From: Bradyrhizobium sediminis
GTDB taxonomy: Bacteria; Pseudomonadota; Alphaproteobacteria; Rhizobiales; Xanthobacteraceae
Reading direction: 5' to 3'
Assembly: GCF_018736085.1 (NCBI RefSeq)
Contig: NZ_CP076134.1
Location: 682,001 to 746,000 of the forward strand
Length of the DNA: 64,000 nt
Below are positions 42,346-51,636 of this stretch, one piece after another. How positions within the stretch are numbered: the stretch's first letter is position 1; each line of letters begins with the position of its first letter. Below the pieces are notes generated by a model. It did not search any database, was not told the origin of the DNA, and worked only from the letters and a program-made list of their open reading frames with translations. The translations under genes were made by a program, and so were the position numbers.

Positions 42346-43890
42346 ATGAGCGGCGGTTCCTACAACGCGGTGACCTGGCTGCTCGACCGCAATGTCGACG
42401 AAGGCCGCGGCGCAAAACTCGCCTTTACCGACACCGTTTCCGAGCTGACCTATGGCGGCCTGCAGCAGCAGAGCCGGCGCGTCGCCAACATGCTGCGCCG
42501 CCTCGGCGTCCGCCGCGAAGAGCGGGTCGCCATGATCATGCTCGACACCGTCGATTTCCCGGCGGTGTTTCTCGGCGCGATCCGCGCCGGCATCGTGCCG
42601 GTGCCGCTCAACACGCTTTTGACGTCGGATCAATATGCCTATGTGCTGGCGGATTGCCGCGCGCGGGTGCTGTTCATCTCCGAAGCGCTGCTGCCGGTCG
42701 TGAAGGATATGGTCGGGCGGCTGCCGGATCTCGAGCATGTCGTCGTCTCCGGCAAGGATGCGCTCGGTCACAAGAAGCTGTCCGACGAACTCACGGGCGA
42801 AAGCGACGTCTTTGCGACCGCGGCGACCCATCCCGACGAGCCGGCGTTCTGGCTGTATTCGTCGGGCTCGACCGGCATGCCCAAGGGCGTGCGGCATCTG
42901 CATTGCAATCTGGCGGCGACCGCGGACACCTACGCCAGGCAGGTGCTCGGCATTCGCGAGGACGACGTTTGCCTGTCGGCGGCGAAACTGTTCTTCGCCT
43001 ACGGCCTTGGCAATGCGCTGACCTTCCCGATGTCGGTCGGCGCCACCACCGTGCTCAATTCCGAGCGGCCGACGCCGGCGCTGATGTTCGCGCTGATGAA
43101 CAAGTACAATCCCACCATCTTCTTCGGCGTGCCGACGCTGTATTCCTCGATGCTCAACGACGAGACCTTGAAGAACGAACCCGCCGGCTCACGCCTGCGC
43201 ATCTGCACCTCCGCCGGCGAGGCGCTGCCGGAGTCGGTCGGCAATGCCTGGAAGGCGCGCGTCGGCGTCGACATTCTCGACGGCGTCGGCTCGACCGAAC
43301 TCTTGCATATCTTTCTCTCGAACGCGCCCGGCGACATCAAATACGGCACCTCGGGCCGTCCGGTGCCGGGCTACAAGGTGCGGCTGGTGAACGACGCCGG
43401 CGACGACGTGCCCGACGGCGAGGTCGGCGAACTCCTGGTCGATGCGCCCTCCGCCGGCGAGGGCTACTGGAACCAGCGCAGCAAGACCCGCCAGACCTTT
43501 GCCGGCCACTGGACCCGCACCGGCGACAAATACGTTCGCGATGCCGACGGCCGTTACACCTTCTGCGGCCGCGGCGACGACATGTTCAAGGTGTCCGGCA
43601 TCTGGGTGTCGCCGTTCGAGGTCGAGAGCGCGTTGATCACCCATCCTGCGGTGCTGGAAGCCGCCGTGGTGCCCGAGGCCGATCCGGAAGGCCTTTTGAA
43701 GCCGAAGGCATTCGTGGTGCTGCGCCCGGGCGCCAGCGCGGCCGGCCTGCACGAGGCGCTGAAGGAGCACGTCAAGCAGAAGATCGGTCCGTGGAAATAT
43801 CCACGCTGGGTCGAGGTCGTCGATAGCTTGCCGAAAACCGCGACCGGAAAGATCCAGCGGTTCAAGCTGAGGGATGCGAAGGCAAAATAG
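42346..43890 (+). CDS. bclA: Benzoate-CoA ligase
   Basis: A 514-residue ANL-superfamily ligase that makes benzoyl-CoA from benzoate, ATP and CoA, the entry step for BoxAB. YNAVTWLLDRNVDEGRGAKLAF is the typical N-terminus of benzoate-CoA ligases. P-loop YSSGSTGMPKGVRH near residue 168, DGVGSTELLHIFLSN near 308, GDKYVRDADGRYTFCGRGDDMFKVSGIWVSP near 390, and the C-terminal lysine in LPKTATGKIQRFKLR. GGAGCGCGGC before the ATG. It is divergent from boxR. Confidence 0.9.
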   Translation: MSGGSYNAVTWLLDRNVDEGRGAKLAFTDTVSELTYGGLQQQSRRVANMLRRLGVRREERVAMIMLDTVDFPAVFLGAIRAGIVPVPLNTLLTSDQYAYVLADCRARVLFISEALLPVVKDMVGRLPDLEHVVVSGKDALGHKKLSDELTGESDVFATAATHPDEPAFWLYSSGSTGMPKGVRHLHCNLAATADTYARQVLGIREDDVCLSAAKLFFAYGLGNALTFPMSVGATTVLNSERPTPALMFALMNKYNPTIFFGVPTLYSSMLNDETLKNEPAGSRLRICTSAGEALPESVGNAWKARVGVDILDGVGSTELLHIFLSNAPGDIKYGTSGRPVPGYKVRLVNDAGDDVPDGEVGELLVDAPSAGEGYWNQRSKTRQTFAGHWTRTGDKYVRDADGRYTFCGRGDDMFKVSGIWVSPFEVESALITHPAVLEAAVVPEADPEGLLKPKAFVVLRPGASAAGLHEALKEHVKQKIGPWKYPRWVEVVDSLPKTATGKIQRFKLRDAKAK

Positions 43891-43914
43891 AAGGGAGCAC
43901 GATCGTCTCCACGC

Positions 43915-44032
43915 GTCGTCCCGGCGCACGCCGGGACCCATAACCACCGCCGTTCATTGTTGCGGAAGGTGTTGGCCGGTCTGCCCATACGAGAGGCCGC
44001 GGAGTATGGGTCCCGGCGTGCGCCGGGACGAC
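43915..44032. repeat. Palindromic intergenic repeat (family A, copy 2)
   Basis: GTCGTCCCGGCGCACGCCGGG, then ACCCATAACCACC, a spacer, ATGGGTCCCGGCGTGC and GGGACGAC. The two ends are near-complements. The GGGACCCATAACCACC part closely matches the IS110 target at 3057-3067/4441-4450. It fills the gap between bclA and the hydrolase gene. Confidence 0.8.
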
Positions 44033-44079
44033 GAGCGAGTGGATTGAAGCGTCTCGATCACCTTCGGAAAGCCAATTTC

Positions 44080-44898
44080 ATGACCACGCTCTCCCCTTCT
44101 GGCTTCCTCCGCATCGGCGCGTCCGATCTCGAATACCGCATGATCGGCCCGATGCCGGACGCCGCGCCGACCATCGTCATGCTGCACGAGGGTCTCGGCT
44201 CGGCCGGGCTGTGGGGCGATTTTCCGGACCGGCTGCAGGCGGCGACCGGGGCCGGCGTGTTCGTCTATTCGCGCGCGGGCTACGGCGCCTCGAGCCCGGT
44301 GCAGCTGCCGCGCCCGCTCGACTACATGCACATCGAGGCGCGCGAGACCCTGCCGAAGCTGCTCGAGACCATCGGCTTCCGCCGCGGCCTTCTGGTCGGC
44401 CATTCCGATGGCGCCTCGATCGCCGCGATTTACGCCGGTGGCGTTCAGGATTACCGCGTGCGCGGGGTCGCGATGATCGCGCCGCATTTTATCGTCGAGG
44501 ATATTTCGGTGGCCTCGATCGCGGAGATCAAGAAGACCTACGAGACGACGGAGCTGAAGTCGAAGCTCGCCCGCTGGCACAAGGACGTCGACAACGCCTT
44601 CTACGGCTGGAACGCCGCCTGGCTCGACCCGAAATTCCGCAGCTGGGATATCTGCGAATATCTCGCCTATATCCGCGTGCCGGTGGCGATCCTGCAGGGC
44701 GCCGACGACCAGTATGGGACATTACGGCAGGTCGAGATTGCCGAGGAAGAGTGCTATTGTCCGGTCGATGTGACGATCATCCCGGGCGCCGGACACTCGC
44801 CGCATCGCGAAGCGCCGGAGGCGACGCTGCATGCGATCTCGGATTTCGCAGGACGCATTCTGCACACCCATGAAGGCTCGCAGGGGCGGGCCGCCTAA
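44080..44898 (+). CDS. Alpha/beta hydrolase
   Basis: A 272-residue alpha/beta-hydrolase. Oxyanion region MLHEGLGSAGLW (about 31), nucleophile elbow VGHSDGAS (Ser near residue 109), a cap segment around WHKDVDNAFYGWNAAWLDP, the acid in GADDQYG, and the catalytic His in GAGHSPHRE. The start is the ATG at 44080; the longer reading comes from the repeat. It lies between bclA and boxC. It may hydrolyse a thioester or an enol-lactone in the benzoate route, but this is inferred from position only. Confidence 0.78.
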   Translation: MTTLSPSGFLRIGASDLEYRMIGPMPDAAPTIVMLHEGLGSAGLWGDFPDRLQAATGAGVFVYSRAGYGASSPVQLPRPLDYMHIEARETLPKLLETIGFRRGLLVGHSDGASIAAIYAGGVQDYRVRGVAMIAPHFIVEDISVASIAEIKKTYETTELKSKLARWHKDVDNAFYGWNAAWLDPKFRSWDICEYLAYIRVPVAILQGADDQYGTLRQVEIAEEECYCPVDVTIIPGAGHSPHREAPEATLHAISDFAGRILHTHEGSQGRAA

Positions 44899-44922
44899 GG
44901 CGTCAGCCGGGGCGAGGCCGCG

Positions 44923-45447
44923 ATGAGCCCGCCTCCGTCAGCCGCGAACCAGCTTCCGCTGCCGCAATGGGCCTATGTCCCCGGCGAGACCGCGGAGGCC
45001 GACGCCGATCACGATACGCTGTGGCAGGCCAAGGCGCTGGTGCCCTCCCGGTTTCGCGATTTCGTCCCGGCGCGGCATCCGGCGCTGCGCTACGGGCTGG
45101 CGCTCAACGATCACGGCTTCTTCTGGGAGTCGCAGCAGATCCTCGAAGCGGTATGGGCGGCAGCGCCGCAAGGCGGCCGCGAGCGCATCCTGCTGCGGGC
45201 CTGCATCCAGATCGCAGGCGCCAATCTCAAGCTGCGGATGCTGAAGCCGCACGCCGCCGTGCGGCTGTTCGGCGAGGCGCTGCGGGAACTCACCACGCTC
45301 AGCCTTCGCCAGGCGGTTGCCGGCGGCGACGGCTTTGCCGACACCTTCCCGACCGCCGCGCTGGCGGCGCTGTTGACGGGGAAACTGGCGCAGCCGGCGC
45401 TATCCAAGGCGGATTGGGTGAATATCGGCGCCGCCGGCCGCACATGA
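44923..45447 (+). CDS. DUF309-family protein
   Basis: A 174-residue helical protein. LALNDHGFFWESQQILEAVWAAAPQGGRERILLRACIQIAGANLKLRMLKPHAAVRLF matches DUF309, where a conserved F-E-HE/W-like motif forms the helical bundle. The function is unknown. It starts 24 bases after the hydrolase stop and ends just before the boxC operators, so it is co-transcribed with the upstream hydrolase gene rather than with boxC. Confidence 0.7.
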   Translation: MSPPPSAANQLPLPQWAYVPGETAEADADHDTLWQAKALVPSRFRDFVPARHPALRYGLALNDHGFFWESQQILEAVWAAAPQGGRERILLRACIQIAGANLKLRMLKPHAAVRLFGEALRELTTLSLRQAVAGGDGFADTFPTAALAALLTGKLAQPALSKADWVNIGAAGRT

Positions 45448-45454
45448 AACAAAA

Positions 45455-45509
45455 TGCATCTTTTTGCATTTTTGGGTAGACAAACCAAAAAAACATGCAC
45501 TATTGTGCA
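45455..45509. promoter_or_regulatory. Two BoxR-type operators upstream of boxC
   Basis: TGCA-TCTTTT-TGCA at 45455-45468 and TGCA-CTATTG-TGCA at 45496-45509. TGCA-N6-TGCA is the operator pattern reported for BzdR, the founding member of the BoxR family. The sites are 41 bases apart centre to centre, about four helical turns, in an AT-rich gap 45 bases before boxC. Confidence 0.75.
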
Positions 45510-45553
45510 TCAAACGTTAAATAGTTCAAACTTCAAAAACCCAAGGGTGGCCC

Positions 45554-47242
45554 ATGGCCGGTGAAGATCGCGTCCTTTCAGGCGGCGCGAAATACATCGA
45601 TTTTCAGACCGATCCGTCGCGCTACCGGCACTGGAAGCTGGAGGTCGCAGGCGATGTCGGGACGCTGACCATGGATGTCGACGAGAACGGTGGCCTGTTC
45701 GAAGGCTACCAGCTCAAGCTCAATTCCTACGATCTCGGCGTCGACATTGAGCTCGCGGACGCGGTGCAGCGGCTGCGCTTCGAGCATCCCGAGGTCAAGG
45801 TGGTGGTGATGCGCTCGGGCAAGAACCGCGTGTTCTGCGCCGGCGCCAATATCCGCATGCTGGCCGGCTCCACCCACGCCCACAAGGTCAATTTCTGCAA
45901 GTTCACCAACGAGACCCGCAACGGGCTGGAGGACTCATCCGAGAATTCCGGCCAGCGCTTCATCACCGTGGTCAACGGCACGGCGGCCGGCGGCGGCTAT
46001 GAACTGGCGCTGGCGACCGATCACATCATCATGGCCGATGATGGTTCGGCGGCGGTGGCGCTGCCGGAAGTGCCGCTGCTGGCGGTGCTGCCGGGCACCG
46101 GCGGCCTGACGCGGGTCGTCGACAAGCGCAAGGTGCGCCGCGACCACGCCGACTTCTTCTGCACCATCGAGGAAGGCATCAAGGGCAAGCGCGCGGTGCA
46201 GTGGCGCCTGGTCGACGAGATCGCGCCGAACAGCAAGCTGGAGGCCAAGGTCGCCGAGCGCGCCAGGGAATTCGCCGCCGCCTCGAAGCGCAACGGCGCC
46301 GGCAAGGGCATTGAGCTGACGAGACTCAGCCGTACCATCGACGAAAACAGCATCCGCTACGGCTTCGTCAGCGTCGACATCGACCGCGCGGCGCGCATCG
46401 CCACCATCTCGATCAAGGCGCCGGAGGAGGCCCCGCCCGCCGATATCGACGGCATGATCGCCAAGGGCGCCTCGTTCTGGCCGCTGCAGGTAGCGCGCGA
46501 ACTCGACGATGCGATCCTGCATCTTCGCATCAACGAACTCGAGATCGCGATGCTGGTGTTCAAGTCGCATGGCGATGCCGCCAATGTGCTGGCCTGCGAC
46601 GCCTTTCTGGAAGCCAACAAGGCACAATGGCTGGTCAACGAGATCAGGCAGTACTGGAAGCGGGTGCTGAAGCGCATCGACGTCACCTCGCGCACGCTGG
46701 TGACGCTGGTCGAGCCCGGCTCCTGCTTCGCCGGCACACTGGCCGAACTCGTGTTCGCGGCCGACCGCTCCTACATGCTGATCGGCTCGCGGCAGGGCGA
46801 TAACCGCAGCCCCCCGGCCATCAAGCTCTCGGCGATGAATTTCGGGCCCTATCCGATGAGCCACGGCCTGACGCGCCTGCAGTCGCGTTTCCTGGCCGAT
46901 CCTTCCGACCTCGATCGTGCCAAGGCGAAGATCGGCGAGGCGCTCGACGCTGAGGAGGCCGAGGCGCTCGGCCTCGTCACCTTCGCGCTCGACGATATCG
47001 ACTGGGACGACGAAGTCAGGGTGTTCTTCGAGGAGCGCGCCAGCTTCTCGCCCGACAGTCTCACCGGCATGGAAGCGAATCTGCGCTTCGTGGGCCCTGA
47101 GACCATGGAATCGAAAATCTTCTCGCGCCTGACTGCGTGGCAGAACTGGATCTTTCAGCGCCCCAACGCGGTCGGCGAAGAGGGCGCGCTGCGCCGCTAC
47201 GGCACCGGCCAGAAGGCGCAGTTCGATATGACGAGAGTTTAG
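45554..47242 (+). CDS. boxC: Benzoyl-CoA-dihydrodiol lyase BoxC
   Basis: A 562-residue crotonase-superfamily enzyme that opens the ring of 2,3-epoxybenzoyl-CoA hydrolytically to 3,4-dehydroadipyl-CoA semialdehyde and formate. Two crotonase-like halves: the first has RSGKNRVFCAGANIRMLAG (about 77) and GTAAGGGYELALATDHI (about 143), the second VEPGSCFAGTLAELVFAADRSYM (about 385). Length matches known BoxC. First gene of the box operon behind two TGCA operators. A family B repeat separates it from boxB. Confidence 0.93.
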   Translation: MAGEDRVLSGGAKYIDFQTDPSRYRHWKLEVAGDVGTLTMDVDENGGLFEGYQLKLNSYDLGVDIELADAVQRLRFEHPEVKVVVMRSGKNRVFCAGANIRMLAGSTHAHKVNFCKFTNETRNGLEDSSENSGQRFITVVNGTAAGGGYELALATDHIIMADDGSAAVALPEVPLLAVLPGTGGLTRVVDKRKVRRDHADFFCTIEEGIKGKRAVQWRLVDEIAPNSKLEAKVAERAREFAAASKRNGAGKGIELTRLSRTIDENSIRYGFVSVDIDRAARIATISIKAPEEAPPADIDGMIAKGASFWPLQVARELDDAILHLRINELEIAMLVFKSHGDAANVLACDAFLEANKAQWLVNEIRQYWKRVLKRIDVTSRTLVTLVEPGSCFAGTLAELVFAADRSYMLIGSRQGDNRSPPAIKLSAMNFGPYPMSHGLTRLQSRFLADPSDLDRAKAKIGEALDAEEAEALGLVTFALDDIDWDDEVRVFFEERASFSPDSLTGMEANLRFVGPETMESKIFSRLTAWQNWIFQRPNAVGEEGALRRYGTGQKAQFDMTRV

Positions 47243-47307
47243 CGGCGAATAGCGAGTGGCGAATAGCGAATAGCTGTTCGTTTCCATTCGCTACTCGCCA
47301 TTCGCCA
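47243..47307. repeat. Heptamer inverted array (family B, copy 3)
   Basis: GGCGAATAGCGAGTGGCGAA and further heptamers on the left; CCATTCGCTACTCGCCATTCGCC on the right, with a 10-base centre. It sits between boxC and the first boxB and would form a hairpin in the operon mRNA. Confidence 0.75.
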
Positions 47308-47339
47308 AACAAGATCGCTCCAACACGGGAGGCACCACC

Positions 47340-48794
47340 ATGAACGTCAACATCATGAACGTCGACTACTCCACCAAGATTCCCAACAACGTGAATCTCG
47401 CGGAGGACCGCCAGGTGCTGAAGGCCCTGGAAGGCTGGCATCCCGGCTATCTCGACTGGTGGAACGACATGGGTCCGGAAGGTTTCCAGGAATCGCTGGT
47501 GTACCTGCGCACGGCCGTCAGCGTCGATCCCAAAGGCTGGGCCAAGTTCGATTACGTGCGCATGCCGGAATACCGCTGGGGCATCCTGCTCGCTCCGCAA
47601 GACCCGGACCGAAGGGTGAATTTCGGTCAGCACCTGGGAGAAAAGGCCTGGCAGGAAGTACCTGGCGAGTATCGTGCCATGTTGCGCCGTCTCGTCGTGG
47701 TCCAGGGCGACACCGAGCCTGCATCCGTCGAACAGCAGCGCCATCTCGGGAAAACCGCGCCGTCGCTTTACGACATGCGCAACCTGTTCCAGGTCAACGT
47801 CGAGGAAGGCCGCCATCTCTGGGCCATGGTCTACCTGCTGCAGAAATATTTCGGCCGCGATGGCCGCGAGGAAGCCGACGAATTGTTGCGCCGCCGTTCC
47901 GGCGATGCCGATTCGCCGCGCATGCTGGGCGCCTTCAACGAGGCCACGCCGGACTGGCTGTCGTTCTTCATGTTCACCTTCTTCACCGACCGTGACGGCA
48001 AGATGCAGCTCGAGAGCCTTGCGCAATCCGGCTTCGATCCGTTGTCGCGCAGTTGCCGCTTCATGCTGACCGAGGAGGCACATCACATGTTCGTCGGCGA
48101 GACCGGCGTCGGCCGCGTGCTTCAGCGCACCTGCGAGGCCATGAAAGAGGCAGGCATCGACGATCCCTATGCGATCGAGAAGGTGCGTGCGCTCGGCGTG
48201 ATTGATCTGCCGACCGTTCAGAAGAAGCTGAACCTGCACTATACGCTCTCGCTCGACCTGTTTGGCTCGGAAGTCTCGACCAATGCCGCGAATTTCTACA
48301 ATGCGGGCCTGAAGGGCCGCTTCCAGGAAACCAAGATCGACGACGATCACCGCCTGACCAACGACTTCTACAAAGTCCTGAAGCTGGTCGACGGCAAGAT
48401 CGCGCTGGTCGACGAGCCGGCGCTGACCGCGCTGAACATGCGGCTGCGCGATGACTACTCGGCCGACTGCGAAAAGGGCGTCGAGCGCTGGAACAAGATC
48501 ATCGAAAAGGCCGGTGTGAACTTCCGTCTCGAATTGCCGCATACCGCGTTCCACCGCCAGATCGGCGAATTCAGGGACGTCAACGCGACTCCCAAGGGCG
48601 TCATCGTCAGCGCCGCCGAATGGGCCAAGGTCAGGAATGACTATCTGCCCTCGCCCTCCGATGGAGATTTCATCGCCTCGCTGATGGAGCCTGTCAGCGA
48701 GCCGGGCCAATACGCGAAATGGATTGCCCCGCCGAAGATGGGCATCGACAACAAGCCGGGCGATTTCGAATATGTGAAGATCGAGGCGGCGTGA
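47340..48794 (+). CDS. boxB: Benzoyl-CoA 2,3-epoxidase subunit BoxB (copy 1)
   Basis: A 484-residue class I diiron oxygenase that makes 2,3-epoxybenzoyl-CoA with electrons from BoxA. The iron ligands are visible as E126 (GDTEPAS), E156 and H159 (VEEGRHLW), D217 (FTDRDG), E246 and H249 (TEEAHHM), each exactly six residues later than the Azoarcus BoxB ligands. GGGAGGCACCACC precedes the ATG. About 82% identical to the second copy at 50102; the first 60 coding bases are identical. Both copies keep all ligands. Confidence 0.93.
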   Translation: MNVNIMNVDYSTKIPNNVNLAEDRQVLKALEGWHPGYLDWWNDMGPEGFQESLVYLRTAVSVDPKGWAKFDYVRMPEYRWGILLAPQDPDRRVNFGQHLGEKAWQEVPGEYRAMLRRLVVVQGDTEPASVEQQRHLGKTAPSLYDMRNLFQVNVEEGRHLWAMVYLLQKYFGRDGREEADELLRRRSGDADSPRMLGAFNEATPDWLSFFMFTFFTDRDGKMQLESLAQSGFDPLSRSCRFMLTEEAHHMFVGETGVGRVLQRTCEAMKEAGIDDPYAIEKVRALGVIDLPTVQKKLNLHYTLSLDLFGSEVSTNAANFYNAGLKGRFQETKIDDDHRLTNDFYKVLKLVDGKIALVDEPALTALNMRLRDDYSADCEKGVERWNKIIEKAGVNFRLELPHTAFHRQIGEFRDVNATPKGVIVSAAEWAKVRNDYLPSPSDGDFIASLMEPVSEPGQYAKWIAPPKMGIDNKPGDFEYVKIEAA

Positions 48795-48813
48795 CCGGGC
48801 CGGGCTGAACGAA

Positions 48814-50019
48814 ATGGACGCGCCTGTTCAGGAGGTGATCAAGCAGCATCTCATCGACCCCGAAATATGTATTCGCTGCAATACCTGCGAAGAAACATGT
48901 CCGGTCGATGCGGTGACGCATGACGGCAACAACTATGTTGTTGACGCCGGCATCTGCAATCACTGCATGGACTGCATTTCGCCCTGTCCCACCGGGTCGA
49001 TCGACAACTGGCGCGTGGTCACCAGGCCCTATTCGCTGCAGGAGCAGTTTTCCTGGAGCGAACTGCCGACGCAGGAGGATGTCGCCGTCAATGCCGGCGG
49101 CGCCGCCGCCATCGATGCGCTGGAGGACGACGTCAGCAGGCTGCTCGAGGAGGCGCGCAAGGGATTGGGCGGCAAGCCGGTTGCCCCGCATTCCGCCGGC
49201 AAGCCGACCGTCAATCTCTACAGCCGCGGCAAGCCTGCGACCGCGACCGTGACTGGAAACTTTCGGTTGACCGATGCGGCCTCGGATTCCGACATTCGGC
49301 ATATCATCCTGGATTTTGGCAATCAGCCGTTTCCGGTTCTGGAAGGCCAAAGCATCGGCATCGTCGTGCCCGGCGTCGATGCCGGCGGCAATGCCCATCA
49401 TCCGCGACTGTATTCCGTCGCCAGTTCGCGCGACGGCGAGAAGCGAAACGCCAACAACCTCGCCCTTACCGTGAAGCGGGTAGATGGCGGCTTGTGCTCG
49501 AATTATCTCTGTGACCTTCCGCGCGGTGCGAAGATCCAGGTTACCGGTCCCTTCGGCGCGACCTTCCTGATGCCGGACGATCCCGCCGCGAATATCATCA
49601 TGATCTGCACGGGCACCGGTTCCGCGCCGTTCCGCGGCTTCACCGAGCGCCGCCGCCGTGCGATGCCGGACGCCGCGGGCAGGCTGCTTCTGTTTTTTGG
49701 CGCACGGCGGCCCGAAGAATTGCCGTATTTCGGGCCGTTGCAGAAGGTGCCGGAGAAATTGCTCGGAAAATTCTTCTGCTATTCGCGCGTGCCGAACGAG
49801 CCTCGCGTCTATGTGCAGGACCGTATCCGCTCCGAGGCGGGAGAAATCGCGAAACTGCTCGCCGATTCCAATACGCACGTCTATATTTGCGGGCTCAGGG
49901 GCATGGAAAGCGGCGTCGACGAAGCTTTCGCCGATGCCTGCCGTGCCGCATCGCTCGACTGGTCGGCGCTGAAGCCTGCCATGCGCGAGAGCGGACGCTA
50001 TCATGTCGAGACATATTAG
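48814..50019 (+). CDS. boxA: Benzoyl-CoA 2,3-epoxidase reductase BoxA
   Basis: A 401-residue FAD- and [4Fe-4S]-containing NADPH reductase that feeds electrons to BoxB. The N-terminus has two cluster motifs, [14 protein letters not shown] and [14 protein letters not shown] (about residues 19-60). The C-terminal ferredoxin-NADP reductase domain (about 140-401) has [15 protein letters not shown] for FAD and [18 protein letters not shown] for NADP. It lies between the two boxB genes, 20 bases after the first and about 80 before the second. Confidence 0.93.
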   Translation: MDAPVQEVIKQHLIDPEICIRCNTCEETCPVDAVTHDGNNYVVDAGICNHCMDCISPCPTGSIDNWRVVTRPYSLQEQFSWSELPTQEDVAVNAGGAAAIDALEDDVSRLLEEARKGLGGKPVAPHSAGKPTVNLYSRGKPATATVTGNFRLTDAASDSDIRHIILDFGNQPFPVLEGQSIGIVVPGVDAGGNAHHPRLYSVASSRDGEKRNANNLALTVKRVDGGLCSNYLCDLPRGAKIQVTGPFGATFLMPDDPAANIIMICTGTGSAPFRGFTERRRRAMPDAAGRLLLFFGARRPEELPYFGPLQKVPEKLLGKFFCYSRVPNEPRVYVQDRIRSEAGEIAKLLADSNTHVYICGLRGMESGVDEAFADACRAASLDWSALKPAMRESGRYHVETY

Positions 50020-50101
50020 TATCTCGAGACATACTAGCATCTGTTGGTGACGGAAGCTGCGAGTTTCGCCAAACGCCGCCGCCCAACACGGGAGAGCTGC
50101 C

Positions 50102-51553
50102 ATGAACGTCAACATCATGAACGTCGACTACTCCACCAAGATTCCCAACAACGTGAATCTCAGCGAGGATCGGCAGGTGCTCAAGGCGCTGGAGGGCTGG
50201 CACCCCGGTTACATGAACTGGTGGGGCGACATGGGCCCGGAAGGCTTCCAGCAGTCGCTGGTTTACCTGCGCACGGCCTATTCGGTCGATCCGCGCGGCT
50301 GGGCCAAGTTCGACTATGTGAAGATGCCGGATTACCGTTGGGGCATCCTGCTGGTTCCACAGGAGGAGAACCGCGTCATCCCGTTCGGCGAGCATTACGG
50401 CGAGCCTGCGTGGCAGGAAGTCCCGGGTGAGCATCGTGCCATGCTGCGCCGCCTGATCGTGATCCAGGGCGACACCGAGCCGGCTTCGGTCGAGCAGCAG
50501 CGCCATCTCGGCAAGACCGCGCCCTCGCTCTACGATCTGCGCAACCTGTTCCAGGTCAATGTCGAGGAAGGCCGTCATCTCTGGGCCATGGTCTATCTTC
50601 TGCAGAAGTATTTCGGCCGCGACGGCCGCGAGGAGGCCGATGATCTGTTGCGCCGGCGTTCTGGCGACGCCGACGCGCCGCGCATGCTGGGCGCCTTCAA
50701 CGAGGCGACGCCGGACTGGCTGTCGTTCTTCATGTTCACTTATTTCACCGACCGCGACGGCAAGATGCAGCTGCACTCGCTGGCGCAGTCCGGCTTCGAT
50801 CCGTTGTCGCGCACCTGCCGCTTCATGCTGACCGAGGAGGCGCATCACATGTTCGTCGGCGAGACCGGCATCAGCCGCGTGGTGCAGCGGACCTGCGAAG
50901 CCATGAAGGCCGCCGGGATCAGCGATCCCGCCGATATCGCCAGGGTCCGCGCGCTCGGGGTGATCGATCTGCCGACCATCCAGAAGAAGCTCAACCTGCA
51001 CTACACGCTGTCGCTCGACCTGTTCGGCTCGGAGGTCTCCACCAACGCGGCCAACGCCTTCAATGCCGGCATCAAGGGCCGCTATCACGAGACCCAGATC
51101 AAGGACGATCACCAACTGAAGAACGATACCTATCCGGTGCTCAAGCTGGTCAACGGCGAGATCAAGCGCGTCGACGAGCCGGCGCTCACCGCGCTCAACA
51201 TGCGGCTGCGCGACGATTACAGCCAGGACTGCGTCAAGGGCCTGTTGCGCTGGAACAAGATCATCTCGACATCAGGCTACGACTACAAGCTGACGCTGCC
51301 GAACGTCGCGTTCCACCGCCAGATCGGAGAGTTCAAGGACGTCCACGCCACGCCCGACGGCCTCCTGATCGACGACGCCACCTGGAACAAGCGGCGGAAC
51401 GATTGGCTGCCCTCGCCTGACGACGGCGATTTCATCGCCTCGCTGATGCAGCCGGTGACCGAGATAGGCGGCTTCGCCCCCTGGATCTCGCCGCCCAAGG
51501 TCGGCATCGACAACAAGCCCGGCGATTTCGAGTATGTGAAGATCGAGACGTAA
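50102..51553 (+). CDS. boxB: Benzoyl-CoA 2,3-epoxidase subunit BoxB (copy 2)
   Basis: A 483-residue paralogue of the first BoxB with the same six iron ligands (E126, E156, H159, D217, E246, H249). By my hand alignment it differs at about 89 positions, mostly at 81-100 and after residue 290, including 400-430. The ribosome-site region AACACGGGAG is also shared with copy 1. Copies may differ in substrate range (for instance substituted benzoyl-CoAs) or expression; the sequence does not show which. Confidence 0.92.
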   Translation: MNVNIMNVDYSTKIPNNVNLSEDRQVLKALEGWHPGYMNWWGDMGPEGFQQSLVYLRTAYSVDPRGWAKFDYVKMPDYRWGILLVPQEENRVIPFGEHYGEPAWQEVPGEHRAMLRRLIVIQGDTEPASVEQQRHLGKTAPSLYDLRNLFQVNVEEGRHLWAMVYLLQKYFGRDGREEADDLLRRRSGDADAPRMLGAFNEATPDWLSFFMFTYFTDRDGKMQLHSLAQSGFDPLSRTCRFMLTEEAHHMFVGETGISRVVQRTCEAMKAAGISDPADIARVRALGVIDLPTIQKKLNLHYTLSLDLFGSEVSTNAANAFNAGIKGRYHETQIKDDHQLKNDTYPVLKLVNGEIKRVDEPALTALNMRLRDDYSQDCVKGLLRWNKIISTSGYDYKLTLPNVAFHRQIGEFKDVHATPDGLLIDDATWNKRRNDWLPSPDDGDFIASLMQPVTEIGGFAPWISPPKVGIDNKPGDFEYVKIET

Positions 51554-51556
51554 GTT

Positions 51557-51625
51557 GGCGAATGGCGAGTAGCGAGTAGAGAAACTTCCATTCGCCATTC
51601 GCTATTCGCTATTCGCCACTCGCCC
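51557..51625. repeat. Heptamer inverted array (family B, copy 4)
   Basis: GGCGAATGGCGAGTAGCGAG on the left and CCATTCGCCATTCGCTATTCG...ACTCGCC on the right. It lies between the convergent second boxB and SDR genes, again in a terminator-like position. Confidence 0.75.
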
Positions 51626-51636
51626 ATCGCCGCCCC

